Shown one piece after another: positions 56,824-64,000 of a stretch of 64,000 nucleotides of DNA. This stretch comes from Limnobaculum zhutongyuii (lineage in GTDB: Bacteria > Pseudomonadota > Gammaproteobacteria > Enterobacterales > Enterobacteriaceae): positions 558,001 to 622,000 of the forward strand of contig NZ_CP034752.1 in the NCBI RefSeq assembly GCF_004295645.1, given 5' to 3'. Position 1 is the stretch's first letter. Each line of letters opens with the position of its first letter. The position numbers were made by a program, and so were the translations under genes. The notes beneath the pieces were generated by a model, which was not told the origin of the DNA, did not search any database, and worked only from the letters and a program-made list of their open reading frames with translations.

Positions 56824-59199
56824 ATGAAAACACTAAAGAACTGGACGTTGCAGCAACAGCTCCCCGATCGTATCGAACTCAATGTTGATAATCGCCATTG
56901 CTTTTGTCTGTATGTGCTGGAGTCAGATCTATTTCGGGTTTTGATCAAGCAAAATAACCAATTAGCTCTGGACCGTACCTGGACGATAGCACCGGATAGT
57001 GACACCCCATGGGAAGGTCGCTCCAGGCTGAGCTGTGAGGGATTCTCTCTGCCCGGCTATCAGTTGGAGCAACAGGATGAATGGCTACGCGTGAGTACCG
57101 ATAAACTGCGGGTTACTATTCATCAACCGTTATGGCTGGAGTGGGAATACAAAACTGAAAATGGCGACTGGCAGCAGCTGGCGGCCGACCGTCCTACCAG
57201 CGCCTATTTATTAAACGCTCATGGCGATGGTGTTGCTCATTACCAGCGTCGTTATGGCAATGAACAATTTTATGGGTTAGGGGAAAAGGCGGGTGACTTG
57301 AATCGCAATGGTCGCCGGTTTGAAATGCGTAATCTTGATGCTATGGGTTATAACGCGGCCTCTACCGATCCGCTGTATAAGCACATCCCATTTACCATCA
57401 CTCGTCGTAATGACGTTAGTTTTGGCTTGTTTTACGATAACCTGAGTAGTTGCTGGCTGGATTTGGGGAACGAGCTGGATAACTATCATCTGCCATATCG
57501 CCGCTATCAGGCTGAGGCTGGAGATTTAGATTACTATCTGTTCCTTGGTCCTAAGGTATTGGACGTTACTAAAAAGTTTGTCCAACTAACGGGAAAAACC
57601 TTCTTTGGACCCAAATGGAGTCTGGGTTACAGTGGCTCAACCATGCACTACACCGATGCACCAGATGCTCAGCAACAGCTGCAAAAGTTCATCACATTAT
57701 GCAGTGAGCACCAGATCCCTTGTGACTCTTTCCAGCTTTCGTCCGGCTATACCTCCATTAACAATAAACGCTACGTATTTAACTGGAACTACGACAAAGT
57801 ACCTCAGCCAAAAATGTTGAGTCAGGCATTTCATCAGGCTGGCTTGAAGCTGGCTGCGAATATCAAACCTTGTCTGCTGCAAGATCACCCTAAATATCAG
57901 GAGGTGGCGAAAGCGGGTTTATTTATTCGTGACTCTGAGTCCGACTCGCCGGAGCGTTCAGTTTTCTGGGATGATGAGGGTTCTCATCTTGATTTTACTA
58001 ACCCACAAGCTATTCAGTGGTGGCAGGGAAATGTCACTCAACAACTGTTGGAAATGGGCATAAATTCAACCTGGAACGATAATAACGAGTATGAAGTATG
58101 GGATGGCGAAGCGGTTTGCCACGGCTTTGGTCGCCCGATTGCGATTAAGCATATTCGTCCGGTCATGCCGCTGCTGATGTGTCGTTCTTCTATGGAAGCA
58201 CAGCAGAAATTTGCTCCGGAAAAACGACCTTATCTGATCTCCCGTTCTGGCTGTGCCGGTATGCAACGCTATGTGCAGACGTGGAGTGGAGATAACCGCA
58301 CCAGTTGGCAGACCTTGCGCTATAACACGCGTATGGGCGTAGGTATGAGCTTGTCCGGATTGTATAACGTGGGGCATGATGTCGGAGGATTCTCCGGTGA
58401 CCGTCCGGATGCAGAACTGTTTGTGCGTTGGGTACAAAATGGTGTGATGCATCCACGATTTACCATCCATTCATGGAATGATGACCACACGGTTAATGAA
58501 CCCTGGATGTATCCGGAAGCCACTCCCGCTATCCGTGATGCTATCAACTTGCGGTATCGCCTGCTGCCGTACTTCTATAATCTGCTGTGGCAAGCCCATC
58601 GTGACGATGAGCCAATGTTGCGTGCTACTTTTCTGGACCATGAGCATGACATCAATACGTTCAGCGAGACCGATGATTTCCTGATTGGTAAAGACCTGCT
58701 GGTGGCCAGTGTGGTAGAGCAGGGCCAGCGTGAACGTCCGGTCTATTTGCCTGATAATCAGAGTGGCTGGTACTGTTTCTATACAGGTCAGTGGTATAAA
58801 GGTGGACAAAAAATTGTGCTGCCAGCTCCATTGAAATGTTTGCCATTGTTAGTGAAAGCGGGCGCAGTATTACCGCTATCGACTCATATTGGTTCTACTC
58901 AATTGGTTAAGCAAGAAGTCCGCGAACTGCATATCTACCCTCTGGTAGCTGCAGGAGAGACTAGTGGTGAAATCTTCGAAGATGATGGTGAAAGCTTTGG
59001 TTATCGGGATGGTAAAGCCCTGTGGCTGAACTGGACGTTAACCAGTGATACAAACCGCATTAACCTGAAAATTGAGGCTAAAGGCAGCTATGTTCCAGTG
59101 TGGGATACTCTGAAGATGGTATTACCGCAGGGAGAAAAGCGTAGCCTGTATGTCAATGGTCAAGCCGTTGAAGAGATAACGCTATCGTCGTTGAGGTAA
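56824..59199 (+). CDS. Glycoside hydrolase family 31 alpha-glucosidase-like enzyme
   Basis: A 791-residue GH31 enzyme from the ATG at 56824, without signal peptide, so cytoplasmic. N-terminal beta-sandwich domain (about 1-250, with EQFYGLGEKAGDLNR), then the (beta/alpha)8 catalytic barrel. The catalytic nucleophile should be Asp419 in STWNDNNE, the acid/base Asp490 in TWSGDN, and HDVGGFSGD is the third family motif. C-terminal beta domains follow (EIFEDDGESFGYRDG). The family hydrolyses alpha-glycosides (alpha-glucosides, xylosides, or related sugars); the substrate is not readable from sequence. No transporter or regulator gene is next to it. Start context is weak (AAAGACGAAC). Confidence 0.9.
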   Translation: MKTLKNWTLQQQLPDRIELNVDNRHCFCLYVLESDLFRVLIKQNNQLALDRTWTIAPDSDTPWEGRSRLSCEGFSLPGYQLEQQDEWLRVSTDKLRVTIHQPLWLEWEYKTENGDWQQLAADRPTSAYLLNAHGDGVAHYQRRYGNEQFYGLGEKAGDLNRNGRRFEMRNLDAMGYNAASTDPLYKHIPFTITRRNDVSFGLFYDNLSSCWLDLGNELDNYHLPYRRYQAEAGDLDYYLFLGPKVLDVTKKFVQLTGKTFFGPKWSLGYSGSTMHYTDAPDAQQQLQKFITLCSEHQIPCDSFQLSSGYTSINNKRYVFNWNYDKVPQPKMLSQAFHQAGLKLAANIKPCLLQDHPKYQEVAKAGLFIRDSESDSPERSVFWDDEGSHLDFTNPQAIQWWQGNVTQQLLEMGINSTWNDNNEYEVWDGEAVCHGFGRPIAIKHIRPVMPLLMCRSSMEAQQKFAPEKRPYLISRSGCAGMQRYVQTWSGDNRTSWQTLRYNTRMGVGMSLSGLYNVGHDVGGFSGDRPDAELFVRWVQNGVMHPRFTIHSWNDDHTVNEPWMYPEATPAIRDAINLRYRLLPYFYNLLWQAHRDDEPMLRATFLDHEHDINTFSETDDFLIGKDLLVASVVEQGQRERPVYLPDNQSGWYCFYTGQWYKGGQKIVLPAPLKCLPLLVKAGAVLPLSTHIGSTQLVKQEVRELHIYPLVAAGETSGEIFEDDGESFGYRDGKALWLNWTLTSDTNRINLKIEAKGSYVPVWDTLKMVLPQGEKRSLYVNGQAVEEITLSSLR

Positions 59200-59220
59200 G
59201 ATTGCCGATCGTTGAAATGG

Positions 59221-59248
59221 AAATGGCGCCTTATGGCGCCATTTTAGT
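59221..59248 (+). terminator. Terminator after the GH31 gene
   Basis: A 10-bp perfect stem (AAATGGCGCC/GGCGCCATTT) with a 4-base loop and TTTTAGTTT tail. Confidence 0.85.
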
Positions 59249-59273
59249 TTATGAATAGGCTTGTCTATGTCAT

Positions 59274-59502
59274 TTACAGTGGATATTCCGGTCGTAAATA
59301 CAATTTACTTATATCATTATTGTGCCCGGCCGGAAGGGCCATATGCTTAGCTGTGGGGTGCGTCGGGCTTAGGCTGCCTACGGCAGTTATGAAACACCTT
59401 GCGGTGTTTCACCCTTCGGGCCAGCGCAGGCGCTGTTCAAACAGGCTTTGCCTGTTTGTCGTTGGCTTACGCCAAGTCGACCCCCACGACACCTTCTCCC
59501 TC
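59274..59502 (+). repeat. Dispersed structured repeat, copy 3, with a hairpin array
   Basis: Begins TTACAGTGGATATTCCGG. Arms TTCCGGTCG (59286-59294) and CGGCCGGAA (59327-59335): the C-to-T change turns one pair into G-T and keeps the stem. It ends with GTCGACCCCCACG like copy 1. Between 59374 and 59475 lie six successive short hairpins: CTGCC/GGCAG, TGAAACACC/GGTGTTTCA, CCC/GGG, CAGCGC/GCGCTG, CAAACAGGC/GCCTGTTTG and TTGGC/GCCAA. Copy 1 has only the last of them. It lies between the convergent GH31 and uxuA genes, inside the two terminators. A 119-codon open frame across it is an artefact. Confidence 0.85.
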
Positions 59503-59550
59503 CGATTGGCTATGTTAAGACATAAAACAAAGACATTTGATTTTGCCAGC

Positions 59551-59580
59551 AAAAAGAAATGGCTCCGTACGGAGCCATTT
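59551..59580 (-). terminator. Terminator after uxuA
   Basis: On the minus strand a 10-bp perfect stem (AAATGGCTCC/GGAGCCATTT) with loop GTAC, then CTTTTT, 23 bases past the uxuA stop. Confidence 0.8.
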
Positions 59581-59602
59581 GAGATATCAGAAAATCAACC
59601 TA

Positions 59603-60793
59603 TTACTTAAGATCGTTAAAGAAAGTGCGCTTTAGCGCTAACTCTACACCACGTATTTCTGCCAGACCTTTCAGGCGACCGATGGCGGAATAACCCGGGT
59701 TGGTTTTCTTTTTCAGATCGTCCAGCATCTGGTGACCATGGTCCGGGCGCATTGGAATTTTACGCATATCACCGGTTTTTTGACGGCGAGACTCTTCTTC
59801 CAGAATGGCTTTTACTACTGAATACATATCTACATCGCCATCTAAATGCGCGCCTTCATGGAAGGTTTTTGGATTGCCTTCACGGCAGGTTGAGCGTAAA
59901 TGGGTAAAGTGGATACGGTCTCCAAAGGTTTCGATCATTCTGACTAAATCGTTGTCAGCCCGTACGCCATAAGAGCCGGTACACATGGTGAAACCATTAT
60001 GAATACTGTCGACGGTCTCTTTTAGCCATTGCATATCTTCAATGGTGGAAACAATACGTGGCAGACCTAAAATTGGACGCGGCGGATCGTCAGGATGTAC
60101 CGCCAGACGCAAGCCACAGGCTTCGGCTACCGGAACAATCGCCTTCAGGAAGTAAGCCATATGCTCGCGTAGCTTCGCTTTATCAATACCATCATAGGTA
60201 GCGAGGTGCTTACGGAATTGCTCTAGGGTATAACCCTCTTCAGCACCCGGCAAACCGGCGATAATATTGCGTACCAGTTTATCAATATCAGCCTGACTCA
60301 TGGCGTCATAATAGGTTTTAGCCTGAGCGATTTCTTCCACCGTGTAGTCAGCTTCTGCTCCCGGGCGCTTTAGCATATGCAACTCAAAGGCAGCGAAAGC
60401 GATTTGGTCAAAGCGCAGGGCTTTGGAACCATCAGGTAACACATATTCCAGATCGGTACGCGTCCAGTCTAATACCGGCATAAAGTTGTAGCAGACGGTA
60501 TCAATACCGCAGACTGCCAGATTACGAATAGATTGCTGATAATTAGCGATATGCTGCTTATAGTTACCGGTCTGAGTTTTGATCTCTTCGTGGACAGGAA
60601 TACTTTCTACCACTGACCAGACTAATCCTTTCTCTTCAATCACCTTTTTGCGTTTTTCGATCTCTTCGACACTCCAGACGTCACCGTTTGGAATATGATG
60701 CAATGCAGTGACAATACCGGTTGCTCCGGCCTGACGAATATCATCTAAAGAAACCGGGTCATTAGGACCATACCAACGCCATGTTTGTTCCAT
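59603..60793 (-). CDS. uxuA: Mannonate dehydratase UxuA
   Basis: Dehydrates D-mannonate to 2-keto-3-deoxygluconate in hexuronate catabolism. It has 396 residues (E. coli 394), and the Mn-binding TIM-barrel features are intact: [66 protein letters not shown] and the C-terminal [11 protein letters not shown]. Downstream of the GntR regulator on the same strand with a 166-base gap. No uxaC, uxuB, kdgK or kdgA is in the window, so the rest of the pathway is elsewhere. Confidence 0.97.
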   Translation of the reverse strand: MEQTWRWYGPNDPVSLDDIRQAGATGIVTALHHIPNGDVWSVEEIEKRKKVIEEKGLVWSVVESIPVHEEIKTQTGNYKQHIANYQQSIRNLAVCGIDTVCYNFMPVLDWTRTDLEYVLPDGSKALRFDQIAFAAFELHMLKRPGAEADYTVEEIAQAKTYYDAMSQADIDKLVRNIIAGLPGAEEGYTLEQFRKHLATYDGIDKAKLREHMAYFLKAIVPVAEACGLRLAVHPDDPPRPILGLPRIVSTIEDMQWLKETVDSIHNGFTMCTGSYGVRADNDLVRMIETFGDRIHFTHLRSTCREGNPKTFHEGAHLDGDVDMYSVVKAILEEESRRQKTGDMRKIPMRPDHGHQMLDDLKKKTNPGYSAIGRLKGLAEIRGVELALKRTFFNDLK

Positions 60794-60959
60794 ATATAAA
60801 TACCTTCAAATCAGGGTGTTAAAGACAGCAGCAACCCCGCCATAAATAGCGTATAAACATAAAATTATATTTATCGACTCATCAGCGTTGCGCTATATGT
60901 CGCTTATCTGACCATGACAGAAGAACCTGCCACGGCAGTTATTCGCTTTTCCCGTGATA

Positions 60960-61712
60960 TCAGGGATCCTGATTCTCAACGGGAACTGATTCAAAAAGAT
61001 AACCATCAAAAGAGGGGTCATCCGAATCAGAAAGTTCCATCAACTTCTGTTTCACATTCTCAAGGTGCTGCCACATTGCCTGGCGAGCCCCCTGAGGATC
61101 TCTGCGTTGTAATGCTTGCAAGATCTTGTTGTGATCGCTAAGCCAAGCTCGCCGATAGTCCTGATTAGAGATATGGGTATGTAGCTTTTGCCACATGGCG
61201 CTGTCTCTGCGGCGGCGCCACAGGTCTTGTACCATATCTTCCAGCAGCGAGTTTTGAGTGGCCTTAGCGATCAGGGTATGGAACAGCTCATCACCGTCAT
61301 AATTGGTTTGCCCGCTTTCCAGTGCGGAACGTTCCTGCTCAAGTGCCTGTCGCAGTTCGGCAATATCTGATTTAACCAGTTGAGTGGCTGCAAAGGCGGC
61401 AATATTGCTTTCCAGCAGTTGCCGCGCCTGTAGCATTTCAAAAGGACCGATATCGTCACTATTCTGCTGAGGAGCTTGCTTAACATCGTCAGGCAGGTTT
61501 ATCACATAAACCCCAGAGCCTTTACGCACATCAACCAGATTTTCTAATTCCAGCATGATTAATGCTTCGCGTATTACCGCCCGGCTAACGCTGAACTGGG
61601 CTGCGATATCCCTTTCTGGCGGTAGTCGTGAACCCACGGGAAAATTACCTGAGCTCAACATGGCTTTTAGCGCTTTACCAATTTCTTGATAGGAGCGTTT
61701 AGCACCTGACAT
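60960..61712 (-). CDS. uxuR: GntR/FadR-family regulator, UxuR/ExuR-like
   Basis: A 250-residue transcription factor: N-terminal winged helix (RLPPERDIAAQFSVSRAVIREALIMLE) and C-terminal FCD effector domain with the metal/ligand residues Asp141, His145, His194 and His216 (QHLENVKQKL). The FCD part and the GPFEMLQARQLLESNIA stretch are shared by E. coli UxuR and ExuR; the tail DDPSFDGYLFES resembles UxuR. These repressors respond to fructuronate or glucuronate/galacturonate. Position next to uxuA and a TRAP transporter supports control of both. An operator-like palindrome (61784-61803) lies about 70-90 bases upstream of its start. The symbol is an orthology guess between UxuR and ExuR. Confidence 0.88.
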   Translation of the reverse strand: MSGAKRSYQEIGKALKAMLSSGNFPVGSRLPPERDIAAQFSVSRAVIREALIMLELENLVDVRKGSGVYVINLPDDVKQAPQQNSDDIGPFEMLQARQLLESNIAAFAATQLVKSDIAELRQALEQERSALESGQTNYDGDELFHTLIAKATQNSLLEDMVQDLWRRRRDSAMWQKLHTHISNQDYRRAWLSDHNKILQALQRRDPQGARQAMWQHLENVKQKLMELSDSDDPSFDGYLFESVPVENQDP

Positions 61713-61783
61713 GTTATATCCTTAGCGTTATATGGTCTTGGTAGGTATCAGGCTAATTGTAGCAATATCCAACACAAGATCAA

Positions 61784-61803
61784 TTAACTGGTTGACCAAT
61801 TAT
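61784..61803. promoter_or_regulatory. UxuR/ExuR-like operator A, upstream of the regulator gene
   Basis: ACTGGT-TG-ACCAAT core, matching the ATTGGTnnACCAAT pattern known for UxuR/ExuR. It lies between the TRAP binding-protein gene and the regulator gene, fitting autoregulation. Confidence 0.7.
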
Positions 61804-61816
61804 GCGATTCGTTCCA

Positions 61817-62791
61817 TTAAAGTTTTTTCATAGAATCAACCAGTTGATAAACTTCAGGATTACTTTTCTGTAATCCGTCATACATTGGTTGAACAGCCTG
61901 CTGGAAACTGGCCTTTTTCGGATAGATAAACTGAACGCCCATCTTCTCGGCTTTTACTTTCTCTTCTGCATCAGACTTAGCCCATAAATCTTTCATAAAC
62001 ATCATGGATTCATCAGCCGCTTGCTGTAAGGCTTTTTGGTCTTTTTCTGACAGGCCATCCCAGACTTTAGCTGAAATCACCAATACGTCAGGAATTGAGG
62101 TGTGTTCATCAACGCTGTAGAACTTGGTCACTTCACCATGACGATTCAGGGTTAGTGCAGTCAGGTTGTTTTCTGCGGCGTCAACGACACCCTGTTGCAG
62201 TGCAGTATATAACTCACCGTATGCCAGAGGAGTAGGGTTGCCTCCTAACAGTTTAATCATTTCAACTGCGCTTGGGCTTGGCTGAACGCGGACTTTTAAC
62301 CCTTTGAGATCGTCCGGTGAGTTAATCGCTTTTTTAGCGTAGAAGCTACGAGAACCGGCGTCATAGTAAGTCAAACCAATAAAACCATTTGGTCGTGAAG
62401 ATTGCAGAATGGATTTGCCTGATTCACTTAACATGGCGCGATAGTAGTGTTCACGATCGGTGAACAGATAAGGCATGTTAAAGGCACCATAGTTTTTGGC
62501 GAAGGCTTCCAGCTCGGCAGCATTCGATTTTGCCATCGCCAGCGCGCCATTTTGTACCAGTTCCAGTGATTCTCGCTGGTCGCCCAATTGTGCATCCGGA
62601 TAAATGCGGATAACCAGATTTCCATCGGATAATTCTTTTGCCCGACTTGCCATTTGTTCCATGGCCTTTTGCACCGGATGATTGCGGTTATGGTTATGGC
62701 TGAGTTTCATCGTTACCGCAGCGTAGGCTGGTGCTGCCACCATCATGACGGAACCAATAATCAGAGGCAACAAGCCCTTCTTTAATGTCAT
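61817..62791 (-). CDS. TRAP transporter substrate-binding protein, DctP family
   Basis: A 324-residue periplasmic protein with signal peptide ending AYA at 24. It shows the DctP pattern: LSHNHNRNHPVQKAMEQMA, IYPDAQLGDQRESLELVQNG, and GLKVRVQPSP with Arg168, which in the family binds the substrate carboxylate, and DAAENNLTAL. TRAP proteins next to uxuA/uxuR commonly bind D-glucuronate or D-galacturonate, so hexuronate is the likely substrate (inference). The gene faces away from the permease genes dctQ and dctM, an unusual split of a TRAP operon. Confidence 0.92.
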   Translation of the reverse strand: MTLKKGLLPLIIGSVMMVAAPAYAAVTMKLSHNHNRNHPVQKAMEQMASRAKELSDGNLVIRIYPDAQLGDQRESLELVQNGALAMAKSNAAELEAFAKNYGAFNMPYLFTDREHYYRAMLSESGKSILQSSRPNGFIGLTYYDAGSRSFYAKKAINSPDDLKGLKVRVQPSPSAVEMIKLLGGNPTPLAYGELYTALQQGVVDAAENNLTALTLNRHGEVTKFYSVDEHTSIPDVLVISAKVWDGLSEKDQKALQQAADESMMFMKDLWAKSDAEEKVKAEKMGVQFIYPKKASFQQAVQPMYDGLQKSNPEVYQLVDSMKKL

Positions 62792-63113
62792 GTAACTCTC
62801 CTTCTGTCGTTGTTGTATTTTTCAGAGTGGATATAGCAGGGTATGCTCAGCAGGCTGACCACTTTGGGGTAAAAAGTCAAAATAAAATACAATAATAATG
62901 TGAATTGGTTGACCAATATCTCAAAAATGCAATTAGGTCGCTTGAATTGATTGATCGAGAAACAGAAAAAATGTCTTATAACACGGACCAATATTGTGTG
63001 AAATTTAGACTTAATAAAAGTAATTATATTTAAATCATGTGGTTGTGGCTAAATAAATAGAATGAATTTGTTAGCTCTGCTAAATCAGCAATACCAGTAG
63101 GGAGTCAAACTTG
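62792..63113. other. Divergent promoter region of the split TRAP transporter
   Basis: About 320 bases serving the binding-protein gene to the left and the permease genes to the right. It contains the perfect operator B (62904-62917). AT-rich stretches near 62875-62900 and 63005-63035 could hold the two promoters; I cannot fix the hexamers. Confidence 0.5.
62901..62920. promoter_or_regulatory. UxuR/ExuR-like operator B in the TRAP divergent region
   Basis: ATTGGT-TG-ACCAAT (62904-62917) is a perfect inverted repeat around TG. It lies 113 bases from the binding-protein start and about 200 from dctQ, placed to control both directions. Confidence 0.78.
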
Positions 63114-63608
63114 ATGAATACACTTAAGAAAATGGTTGACCAATTTCTTGCGTGGGCGGTGATCCTTATTTCCAGCGTGCTTGTTCTTTGTGTTTTATGG
63201 CAGGTATTTTCTCGTTACTGTCTGGGAACTCCCAGCGTAGCTACCGATGAGATTGCCCGTTTTATGTTTATGTGGGTTGGTTTGGTGGGGGCGGCCTATG
63301 CGGTAAGTCTGAAACGCCATCTGGCCATCGATCTGCTGACGCAAAAATTAACCGGCACACGCAAGCTGGTTTCTGAAGTGGTCATAATTTTAATGACGCT
63401 CCTGTTTGCAGGACTGGTTATGGTGTACGGCGGCCTTGGCTTAGTTCAGAAAACCCTGAGCACTCAACAGCTCTCTCCGGCTTTAGGTATTCCCATGGGA
63501 TATATCTATTTCGCCATTCCTTTCAGTGGCATCGCCATTATTTTTTATTCACTGGTCGATTTACTGAACAAGTTTACACCGCATTCCTCTGTCAATACCG
63601 CAGGGTAA
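63114..63608 (+). CDS. TRAP transporter small permease, DctQ family
   Basis: A 164-residue inner-membrane protein with four helices, the usual DctQ layout (VILISSVLVLCVLWQVFSRYCLG, EIARFMFMWVGLVGAAYAVSLKRHLAIDLL). Start ATG at 63114 with GGGAG upstream. It forms the membrane part of the TRAP transporter with the large subunit encoded next. Its codons 6-10 (MVDQF region) overlap operator C. Confidence 0.93.
   Translation: MNTLKKMVDQFLAWAVILISSVLVLCVLWQVFSRYCLGTPSVATDEIARFMFMWVGLVGAAYAVSLKRHLAIDLLTQKLTGTRKLVSEVVIILMTLLFAGLVMVYGGLGLVQKTLSTQQLSPALGIPMGYIYFAIPFSGIAIIFYSLVDLLNKFTPHSSVNTAG
63130..63146. promoter_or_regulatory. UxuR/ExuR-like operator C inside dctQ
   Basis: AATGGT-TG-ACCAAT (63131-63144) differs from operator B at one base. 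It is within the first codons of dctQ, so it may be a roadblock operator or a chance match; the full identity over GGTTGACCAAT in all three sites argues against chance. Confidence 0.5.
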
Positions 63609-63686
63609 CTGTGCTTTTCCATTAGTAGCCTGGGGCAGGATAGCTGACGGGTTTAATAACTAAATATTGAAAAAGGTAACTTAATC

Positions 63687-64000
63687 ATGGAATGGGATAT
63701 TATTTTGACGCTGTTTGGCGTTTTCGCTTTCCTGCTAATCATTGGTGTACCGATCTCTTTCTCTATCGGTCTGGCTTCGCTGGCGACCATTATGCTGTCG
63801 CTTCCTTTCGATCCGGCGATTGCCGTTATTGCCCAAAAAATGGCAACCGGATTGGATAGTTTCGCTTTATTAGCCATTCCGTTTTTTATTCTGGCAGGGA
63901 ATATCATGAACCGGGGCGGAATAGCGCTACGGTTGATTAACTTTGCCAAAGTGCTGGGGGGGCGTTTGCCCGGTCCGCTGGCTCACTGTAACGTATTAGC
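63687..64000 (+). CDS. TRAP transporter large permease, DctM family (partial)
   Basis: The gene starts at the ATG at 63687 (MEWDIILTLFGVF) and runs beyond the end of the window; 104 codons are seen. The visible part shows the DctM pattern: a first helix (ILTLFGVFAFLLIIGVPISF), GLASLATIMLSLP, then AIPFFILAGNIMNRGGIALR, LINFAKVLGGRLPGPLAHCN. It follows dctQ by 78 bases. It transports with a sodium gradient in the family. Confidence 0.93.
   Translation, partial: MEWDIILTLFGVFAFLLIIGVPISFSIGLASLATIMLSLPFDPAIAVIAQKMATGLDSFALLAIPFFILAGNIMNRGGIALRLINFAKVLGGRLPGPLAHCNVL

Noticed and set aside
59374..59475. Possible CRISPR-like array
   Set aside because: The units are different hairpins, not direct repeats with spacers of constant length, and no cas gene is nearby.
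59251..59610. 119-codon open frame across repeat copy 3
   Set aside because: It reads through the structured repeat and the hairpin array; the shared YSGRK stretch with the copy 2 frame comes from the repeat DNA, the rest diverges, and no ribosome-binding site is present.
60914..61141. Plus-strand 75-codon frame over the regulator gene end
   Set aside because: Antisense to the well-supported UxuR/ExuR-like gene, without ribosome-binding site or conserved features.

Overview
The window is a chromosomal segment of a Gram-negative gammaproteobacterium of the order Enterobacterales. The core genes (metY-rimP-nusA-infB-rbfA-truB, rpsO-pnp-nlpI-yrbN-deaD, cyoABCDE-yajR, ubiUV/ubiT-yhbS-yhbQ-yhbP, nrdDG, ygiQ) match Escherichia coli proteins closely in sequence and length, but the gene order between blocks is different. 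A Budviciaceae-like lineage (Pragia, Budvicia, Limnobaculum) is my best guess; this is an inference from overall character, not from a marker I can prove here.

Layout. 1-7.3 kb: an AIDA/pertactin-type autotransporter, then yjiA-yjiX-btsT (pyruvate uptake), all on the minus strand. 7.9-14.3 kb: initiator tRNA metY and the rimP-nusA-infB-rbfA-truB translation/transcription operon. 14.3-22.1 kb: a minus-strand block (BPSS1780-like membrane protein, RDD, SpoIIM, DUF4129, DUF4350, MoxR ATPase, DUF58) that separates truB from rpsO, which are neighbours in E. coli. 22.2-28.4 kb: rpsO, the pnp leader hairpin, pnp, nlpI, yrbN, deaD. 28.5-34.6 kb: an unrecognised gene, yedE-yedF, a D-2-hydroxyacid dehydrogenase, yhbW, yajR. 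34.8-39.5 kb: the cytochrome bo3 operon. 39.9-43.3 kb: ybcI, a secreted M14 peptidase, an NmrA-like oxidoreductase. 43.7-47.9 kb: oxygen-independent ubiquinone genes ubiU, ubiV, ubiT plus yhbS, yhbQ, yhbP. 48.1-50.5 kb: a large secreted protein with about 16 YwqK/MORN repeats and a Sel1 tail. 50.7-53.5 kb: the anaerobic ribonucleotide reductase genes nrdDG with a clear pair of NrdR boxes. 53.9-59.2 kb: ygiQ and a GH31 glycosidase. 59.6-64.0 kb: a hexuronate locus (uxuA, a UxuR/ExuR-like regulator, and a TRAP transporter whose binding protein and permeases are divergently transcribed), with three matching operator-like palindromes. The last permease gene runs off the window.

The most interesting unexplained signals are: (1) a dispersed intergenic repeat in three copies (near 14.4, 43.6 and 59.4 kb) with a conserved TTCCGGCCG/CGGCCGGAA hairpin and a second hairpin whose stem differs between copies but keeps its pairing; copy 3 carries an array of six consecutive short hairpins; (2) the membrane operon inserted into the ribosome cluster, whose SpoIIM gene has lost a recognisable start codon although its N-terminal reading frame is intact; (3) the 805-residue repeat protein; (4) the operator layout of the split TRAP/uxu locus. 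No insertion sequence, prophage or CRISPR array was seen.
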